This document shows, piece after piece, positions 56,732 through 64,000 of a stretch of DNA of 64,000 nucleotides (positions within the stretch are counted from its first letter, which is position 1; the number at the start of each line of letters is the position of its first letter). The notes under the pieces were generated by a model. That model ran no database searches. It saw only the letters and a list, made by a program, of their open reading frames with translations, and was not told the DNA's origin. Made by a program: the position numbers and the translations under genes. The stretch is from assembly GCF_031143425.1 (NCBI RefSeq), contig NC_090444.1:1351420323-1351484322 (forward strand), in the 5' to 3' direction. This DNA comes from Pleurodeles waltl (Eukaryota; Chordata; Amphibia; Caudata; Salamandridae).

Positions 56732-58943
56732 TGTTAGAAATGGGGTCTTTGGTTGGCAGTCAGGTTAACCCTGTCCAAGCAAGAACCCTCACTCTAGTCA
56801 GGGTAAAAGAGAATCACCTTCAGCTAACCCCCGCTCACCCCTTGGCAGCTTGGCACGAGCAGTAGGCTTAACTTCAGAGTGCTAGGTGTAAAGTATTTGT
56901 AGCAAAACACACAGTAACATAATGAAAACACTACAAAACTACAAAACACAGATTTAGAAAAATAGAAATATTTATCTAAACAAAACAAGACCAAAATGAC
57001 AATAATCCACAATACACAAGTGAAGTTAACAATTAAAAACCAGAAAGAGTCTTCATGTAATTTCAAACACAACACTAACGCTGTTAGCATGGAAAAGTAC
57101 CTGGGCATGTCAAAAATAACCCTGCACAGGCGAGTGTGCATCAAAAAGGGCTTGCGATGTGTCGATATCACTCACGAGCGAGACGGTGCATAGTTTCTCC
57201 TTCAGTCGAGTCGGGGTGCGTCATTTCTTCTCTCCACAGGAGTGCTATCTGTCGATTCAAACCACACTCTCGGGTCCGGGCAGGCCTTATGTCATTTTCA
57301 CACACCCAGCGATGTTTGCGTTGGAAATCCTGCCGCTCGATGATCCGAAAAACCATGCAGCGCGGGTTGCGGTCTCACCCGCCTCCGTTAGCGATGCTGC
57401 ATGTCATTTTCCCAGCCGATCTTACAGCCTTGCTGCAGGCGAACTTCCATTTGCAGCAGCGCAGCCAGCAGCGTGTTGATTTGTAAGCTGCATATCAGAG
57501 TTGTGTCAATCTTTTTCCTCACGGTGGTCGGTGCATGGATTTCTCACTCTTGGGCTGCCAGCTTCTCCTTTCAGGGTCCCAGGAACTGGATGGGCACCAC
57601 TTGGCAGAGTAGGAGTCTCAGCAGAGGCTCCAGGTGCTGGCAGAGAGAAGTCTTTGCTGTCCCTGAGACTTCAACTAACAGGAGACAAGCTCTAAATCAA
57701 GCCCTTGGAGAGTTTTTCACAAGAAGGAAGGCAACACAAAGTCCAGTCTTTGTCCTCTAGCACAGGAAGAAGCAGCAACTGCAGGAGAGCTCCACAAAGC
57801 ACAGTCACAGGCAAGGCAGCTCTTCTTGCTCAGCTCTTCAGCTCTTTTCCATGCAGAGGTTCCTCTTGGTTTCCAGAAGTGTTCTAAGTCTGTGGTTGTG
57901 GGTGCCCTTCTTATACCCAGATTGCCCTTTGAAGTAGGCCTACTTCAAAGGAAAGTCTCTCTTGCTTTTGAAATCCTGCCTTGTCCAGGCCAGGCACCAG
58001 ACACTCACCAGAGGGTTGGAGAATGCATTGTGTGAGGGCAGGCACAGCCCTTTCAGGTGTGAGTGACCACTCCTCTCCTCCCTCCTAGCACAGATGGCTC
58101 ATCAGGAAATGCAGGCTACGCCCCAGCTCCCTTTGTGTTCCTGTCTAGTGAGAGGTGCAACCAGACCAACTGTCAAACTGACCCAGACAGGGAACCCACA
58201 AACAGGCAGAATCACAGAAATGGTTTAAGCAAGAAAATGCCCACTTTCTAAAAGTGGCATTTTCGAACACAATCCTAAAATCAACTTTACTAAAAGATGT
58301 ATTTTTAAACTGTGAGCTCAGAGACCCCAAACTCCATACGTCTATCCGCTCCCAAAGCGAATCTACACCTTAGTCATATTTAAAGGTAGCCCCCATGTTA
58401 ACCTATGAGAGGGACAGGCCTTGCAACAGTGAAAAACTAATTTAGCAGTATTTTACTGTCAGGACATATAAAACGCATTACTGTATGTCCTACCTTAACC
58501 ATACACTGCACCCTGCCCATGGAGGTACCTAGGGCCTACCTTAGGGGTGCCTTACATGTAAGAAATGGGAAGGTTTAGGCCTGGCAAGTGGGTACACTTG
58601 CCAAGTTGAATTTACAGTTTAAAACTGCACCAACAGACACTGCAGTGGCAGGTCTGAGCCATTTTTATAGAGCTACTAATGTGGGTAGCAGGCCCACTTG
58701 TAGCATTTGATTTACAGGCCCTGGGCACCTCTAGTGCACTGTACTAGGGACTTATCAGTAAATGAAATATGCCAAATTACATACACACTTTGTATAGGAG
58801 CACTTGCACTTTAGCACTGGTTAGCAGTGGTAATGTGCTTAGAGTAACAAAAACAGCAAAAACAGAGTCCAGAACACATCAACAACCTGGAAAACAGAGG
58901 CAAAAAGTTAAGGGAGACCACGCCAAGAAGGAAAAGTCTAACA
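56732..58943 (-). mobile_element. Solo LTR, 2.2 kb, TG...CA
   Basis: Plus-strand start TGTTAGAAATGGGGTC and end AAAAGTCTAACA, so TG...CA with TGTTAGA inverted ends. Flanks CAGCG (56727-56731) and CAGCT (58944-58948) agree at four of five positions. Orientation is probably minus because the reverse strand has the layout of the other two solo LTRs. No coding capacity. Confidence 0.6.
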
Positions 58944-58948
58944 CAGCT

Positions 58949-59175
58949 GCACAAACCCACTGATTGGGACCATCGGCTGCATGTGAGGAGACTGGTGCGC
59001 AACAAGCACGGGTACATGAGTCTCGCACATTTAAGTGTCCCTGCAAGTAATGATGTGGTTAATGAAAGTTGGGACAGACAGGCGACACACAGTTTTCAAT
59101 CCCTTGAAGAAATTATGTAGTGCACGAGGGTTATGGTTCACTGTTAATCCACAGTCAGCAGTGGCTTGAAGAAAT
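58949..59175. other. No gene seen
   Basis: Short unique-looking region between the solo LTR and the next MITE. Confidence 0.25.
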
Positions 59176-59178
59176 TAT

Positions 59179-59605
59179 GGCCTTCATTACAACCTTGGCA
59201 GGCGGCCTCCGGAGCGCCGGCCGCATTACAACATCCCCGCTGGGCCGGCGGGGATGTCGGCCGTAACATTGGAGGCGGCTCCTAATGGAGCTGGTGGTGT
59301 TGCGGCTGTGCGACGGGTGCAGCTGCACCCGTTGCGCTTTTCACTGTCTGCTGTGCAGACAGTGAAAAGCAGAGTGGGGCTGTGCCTGGGGGCCCCTGCA
59401 CTGCCCATGCAAGTGCATGGGCAGTGCAGGGGCCCCGTACTCCCCTTCCCGTCAGCCTTTCCATGGCAGTCTCTACCGCAATGGACAGGCTGGCGGAAAG
59501 GGGAATCATAATCCGGACAACGATGGCGGTCATAATACGGCAAATTGTACCGCCAGCCTGTTGGCGGTACAATCGCCAAAACAACCCTGGCGGTTAATGA
59601 GGCCC
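59179..59605. mobile_element. Harbinger family A MITE, 427 bp, TAT duplication
   Basis: Left GGCCTTCATTACAACC, right inverse of GGGCCTCATTAACC, TAT at 59176-59178 and 59606-59608. Inside: a 20-base perfect palindrome (59313-59332), a hairpin 59336-59370 with 15-base perfect arms, and 59389-59436 with 23-base perfect arms and a two-base loop. Termini and TAT match the 9.4-kb element. Confidence 0.7.
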
Positions 59606-59608
59606 TAT

Positions 59609-60471
59609 GTGGCAATGCACGGTGTAGACACACGGTTCTCTCACGATCATCTACTGTAGTACTTGGGAAAATGCTGGGAAGCAGAGTTCAGAGACATTTA
59701 GGCCTCTCACGATCACCGCAAGCTGGTGCAGATGCATCGATGCAGGCTTCAGCAGAAACACAGGGTAAAGTATTTGTCACTGCAGGAAAAAAGTCTGCAG
59801 TAAAGTTTCTGCAAAGCATATTTTCTCTCTCATAAATAAATAGGTATTCTTGAATACTTGGATGTCAGAGAAGAGACTTCCGAATCTAAAGGAATTTAGA
59901 AAGAGATGGAAAGGGAAAAAGATGCGGCCTGGAGAAAATGAGTTGATGGGAAATAGAAGTGTTTTGTCTACGAACTGGTCTACGATTAGTAGGAGAAGAA
60001 CAAAACCATATTATCACAGTCTGCTTTCCTTGTGCACTAAAGCACTCCAAATATAGTAACTCTTCTTTTGTGTACTGCACTCTCGCTATCTTTCACAAGC
60101 ACACAAAAATTCTCTCTCCCTGCCCCTACCGTCTCTTCTTTACCACCTGGTAGACCTGTCATTCCAAAACGAACAGAAATTGGACAGCCATTGTCAAAAC
60201 CAATGGGTCTGGTTTTAATGTGCTAACCTTTTCAAACAGCGGCATGTAAAAATGTGCATTTTGGCCAGTACTTCAGTGTAACACGCAATTCACTGATCCG
60301 TGAACTCCGCTCAGCATGTGTCCAGTCATACATGTCTGTGTTTTAATCCGTTTACCTTTTAAAGTCAGACCTATTAGCTTTGTCAGTGCTTGTTATTTTT
60401 AGAGCTCGTGGATCAGAAATACAATAACATATCAACTAAAGTTTGGGACATAGTGCTAAAAGTATACATTA
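59609..60471. other. No gene seen
   Basis: AT-rich, only short frames, no array or hairpin of note. Confidence 0.25.
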
Positions 60472-61130
60472 GGGGCCAGATGTAGCAAAAAGCAAAATTG
60501 CGACTTGCAATTTGCGAGTCCATCCGACTCGCAAATTGCAAGTCGCAATTTGCTATGCAGTACGGTGTCTCAGACACCGACTGCAACTCGCAATGGGGTC
60601 GCAATGACCCACCTCATGAATATTCATGAGGTGGGTCGCAAATTGCGGCCCCATTGCGAGTATAGGCACTCGCTAACATGGAGGCCTGCTGACGTCAGCA
60701 GACCTCCATGTTCGCGACCTGCTTTTAAATAAAGCAGTTTTTTTTTTTTTTTAAGTGTAGCCCGTTTTCCTGACAGGAAAACGAGCTGCACTGCAAAAAA
60801 AACGAAACCTTTTGTTTCGGTATTTTTTCAGGGCAGGGAGTGGTCCCTTCGGGACCCCTTCCAATTTGCGAGTGGGTTACCATCCACTTGAAGTGGATGG
60901 TAACTGCGATGACATTTGCGACCGCGTACGCGGTCGCAAATGGTATTGCATCCCACAGCGACTCGCAAATAGGAAGGGAACACCCCTTCCTATTTGCGAG
61001 TCGCAAATGCATATTGCGAGTCGGTAACGACTCGCAATATGCATTTCTGCATGCCAAACCCACGTTTGCGACTCGCAAACGGCGAATTTCGCCATTTGCG
61101 ACTCGCAAACGGGTTGCTACATGTGGCCCC
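60472..61130. mobile_element. Harbinger family B MITE, about 660 bp
   Basis: Ends GGGGCCAGATGTAGC and inverse of GGGGCCACATGTAGC, as in the complete element at 39549-43039, with the same TTGCGAGTC subterminal words. Palindromes: 60606-60637 (32 bases, perfect), 60675-60712 (one mismatch, centred on TGACGTCA) and 60915-60940 (26 bases, perfect). Depending on where the left end is drawn, TAG flanks both sides. Confidence 0.7.
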
Positions 61131-62933
61131 TAGGTTTCCAAAATGTCAGGGTTGTAGAAATTGAAAATGTGCAGCAATCCTATCACAGCTGTCTTTACCC
61201 GAACATTCAATATCGTATTGTTGGGCACATAACTTCCAGCTCGCAGAATACAAGTTGATTTAGGTTACTACATAAAACCTTGAAATATAATTATTCAGTT
61301 TGTGTCATTAATTCTTTAGCAGTAGTGATGCATTTGTACAAGCACTGTGCTAGAAGCGGAAACTACAAATGTCCAGTGTTCCTGAGCTCGAAATAATACA
61401 GTTTATGAGATAGTCAACATTAATATGCATTAGGTATACGTGCACCTCGTGGCTCTAAATGAGGTTAATTTACATTTTTAGTGATTATTCTGAAAAGCGA
61501 ACTAGTTTGTGGCCCTTCACTCCCACCTCCAGGGGACGGGTGCTGCACCCTCTTGCACTGTGCAGTGCACTCTTATCTTTAGCTGAAGACGGCAGCTCGT
61601 TAGTTTCCCAGAGCACAAATTAAAATGACATCAATCAACCTGTACTATCAGAAAGGTTACAGTGGACTAATACATGTTGTGCTAATGCAAAAATAGGCTA
61701 GCCAGGCAATTTATCAAAGCTGAGATAATGTATTTCAGACTGGCATTGTTTCATATGGAGCTACAAAACCATGGATCCCCTTTCCACACTCCCTTCTCTA
61801 TCACCGTCTCTCTCTAAACACAAGCTACGTTGCTCTGTCCCTTCACTTTTCATTTGTTTTAAGTTATGTCAGAAGTTATCATTATCTCCAGACCTGGACA
61901 TAAACACACGGGTGGAAGATGAAAAAAAACAGGTACCTTTTCTTCTGTAGCACAGTAAGTAGGTTTAAAGTTCTTCAGTAAAATCAAACCTAAGGCCTCT
62001 AGCCAGACAGAAGGGGATGTTATAAGATCTGATCATTCATGCACATCACATTTGTCGTCTGTGGTGCTCACACCATTTCCTCCATCCCTTGACCATCTCA
62101 TCAAGAGCGTCAATGTGGGATCCAAATCTAGCAGTCTTATTTGGTTGTTTCCAGAAGTAGGGTCATTTACTCAGGCTGCGCAACAGAAAGTGAGGTGACT
62201 CTATTGACGGCTTCAATATGGAAAGGGAATTGCACTAATCACTGTGTGGGATGGATGTCCAGTGCATAATCCACACAGTGATGTGATTCCATAGGAGAGT
62301 AGGATCTGCAAGCTCGCAAAATCCTTTAAGGCATGTGAAAGACAGATAACCGAAGATATCAGTCAGAAACTGTGTGCAACTTGTGATAAAAGTTTTAGAC
62401 ATCAGACCTCTTGGACCCTTAACATCTATGGCTATGATTTATTGAATCTGTCAGAGCACAAAGAAATACAGGAACGAAGACCCCAAAAAGAGGGTTCTTT
62501 ATGACTCAAATCTTTCTTATGTTATTACTTATTTGTAGAGTGCTCCTAAGAAAATGCTTCTTGGCACTCTAGGAAGGCACAACGTCCAAACCAAAAAGGC
62601 TGAACACAGGTTTTCAGCTGATGTCCAAAACAAATGTGATTTGTTTCTTCTCCCAAATGCAAAGTGAGAGAGAAAAACACAGTCTTCATAAGTAACAGTT
62701 CTGGTCTTAGTGGTGATAAGTAAGAATTGGCTGGTTTATCTGAGGGATGTGACAGTTTATAGAAGAAATTATTATGGGGCAGAAAGGAGGTGATCTGTGG
62801 TGTTCGGCTTTATGCATTAATATTATTGGGGCCTTCAGGCTACCTAAGGTCAAATAGGTAGGCTGTGCAGAGATCTCAATACTCATAATCTCAATAATCA
62901 CCACCACTCACCACCACAATAGTGGTAAAAATT
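61131..62933. other. About 1.8 kb without a recognised gene
   Basis: AT-rich; only short frames. On the minus strand 62515-62600 ends GCACTCTACAAATAAGTAATAA, like the tail of an L2-type LINE, but no coding part is attached. Confidence 0.3.
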
Positions 62934-62936
62934 GTA

Positions 62937-63901
62937 GGCCCTCATTACGACCCTGGCGGATGGCGGTCTTTTGGAGAAAGGTACTGCCAACAGGCTGGCG
63001 GTACCTTTCCCCAAAATATGACATTGGCGTTTTGGCTCAAGCCAAGCCGCCAATGTACCACTCCATCCGTCTGGGCGGTAACAGCTGCCGGGGCTGGAGA
63101 CTTCAGTCTCCAGTCAGGCGGCCGTCATTGTCCCACCCGCGGGATTTTGACCCCGCCTACTGCCATGGTTTTCGTGGCATTCTTACTCCCACAAAAACCA
63201 TGGCGGTAGTCACTATCAGTTCCAGGGAATCTCTTCCCTGACACTGATAGTGGTCTCCCACTCCCCCTCTCCAGAGTCCTCTGCCATCTTCCCCCCCATC
63301 CCGACCCCCCAACAACATACAGGCACATTCATGCACCAACATACACACGCATACACACACTCATACCCACATTCACCCATGCATGCATACATACATTCAC
63401 ACACATGTCCACACACACTGACATACATACAAGCACACACGCATTCACACAACACCAAATACACGCACACTCACACCCATTGAGGCACACACGCATTCCT
63501 CACACCACACACTTGCATGCACGCACACACAAACATACACCCACACCCCCACACACACACACAACAACCTCCACTCCCCTCCCCTGTCGGAGTACCCAAC
63601 TTACCTGCTTGCAGGAGGTACTCTAGCAGGAGATGGGACGTGGCGCTGCTGTCTGCAGCAGTGTCCACCAGCAGAACACCTCCAGGCCGTATCATGGGTC
63701 ATGATACGGTCTGCGGCAGTCTACTAGCGCCATCCTTATCGCCGTCTGCTGCCATAACCGTAGCTTGAATTCCGTCATAGTCTGGCGGAATTCCGGCTAT
63801 CGTCATATTATGGCAGACGGTAGGTAGCCGCAGCGACGGTGTTTTGGCGGCCGTCGTCACGGCGGTAGGAGGTCATTACAGTCAATGTCATGATGAGGGC
63901 C
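62937..63901. mobile_element. Harbinger family A non-autonomous element, 965 bp, GTA repeat
   Basis: Left GGCCCTCATTACGACC, right inverse of GGCCCTCATCATGAC, flanked by GTA at 62934-62936 and 63902-63904. GGCGG/CCGCC words fill both ends. The centre (63300-63580) is CA-rich low complexity. Open frames in it are composition artefacts. Confidence 0.65.
63300..63580. repeat. CA-rich low-complexity tract
   Basis: CACACA-type DNA with short insertions, internal to the preceding element and similar in kind to the tract at 13795-14080 near a family A left end. Confidence 0.6.
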
Positions 63902-64000
63902 GTAATCTTGTTGCATGCATTGTAAGATTTTGTTTGGAGATTCACAGAAGATTGTGTTAGCGTAGTCAAGACACGATTAAATAATAATGTTCCTTACCAG

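Noticed and set aside
57136..57486. Overlapping frames of 106-116 codons near 57.1-57.5 kb
   Set aside because: They lie inside the third solo LTR, on both strands at once, without family likeness.

Overview
This window looks like repeat-dense intergenic DNA from a very large vertebrate genome, and I find no host gene in it. The combination of Harbinger elements with paired Myb-like genes, very abundant Harbinger MITEs, a PGBD4-like piggyBac, Ty3/gypsy and L2-type LINEs, and long non-coding TG...CA solo LTRs suggests a salamander, most likely a newt such as Pleurodeles. That assignment is inference from repeat content and recollection, not a database match.

Layout. 1-5506 is the right-hand part of a decayed Harbinger element (target duplication TTA). 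5885-8938 is an L2-like LINE fragment on the minus strand, split by a 2.45-kb solo LTR with a perfect CTTTG duplication. 9222-9714 is a hairpin-rich MITE (TAA). 11800-13185 is an L1-like reverse transcriptase relic split by a second MITE (12059-12977, TCA). 13488-22861 is a 9.4-kb Harbinger element (TAT) with two Myb-like genes, an open transposase and four successive tandem arrays. 23669-23839 is a foldback MITE. 24045-28110 is a second solo LTR (GCGTG) carrying a nested LTR-like insertion. 28441-30170 holds a Ty3/gypsy integrase tail with chromodomain and the start of its LTR. 30171-35435 is a decayed APE-type LINE.

From 37480 to 54480 a degenerate satellite of roughly 400-445 bp is split at a TTAA by a 14.5-kb piggyBac-type insertion (38744-53220). 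This insertion contains a chain of hairpins, a nested complete Harbinger element (39549-43039, TTA duplication, open two-exon transposase), AT microsatellites with hammerhead-like inverted repeats, a piggyBac transposase broken by two compensating frameshifts, and a 384-bp tandem array with a 1534-bp higher-order duplication. The right side holds another TCA-family MITE (54630-55529), a third solo LTR (56732-58943) and three more Harbinger MITEs.

How the parts relate. The two open Harbinger transposases (16093-17211 and 41451-42706, both minus strand) retain their DDE residues, while every Myb-like partner gene in the window is broken. MITEs elsewhere in the window share termini with these two elements, so the transposases are plausible drivers for them. 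Nested insertions give a relative chronology: several insertions interrupt an older coding frame that becomes continuous again when the insert and one target duplication are removed.
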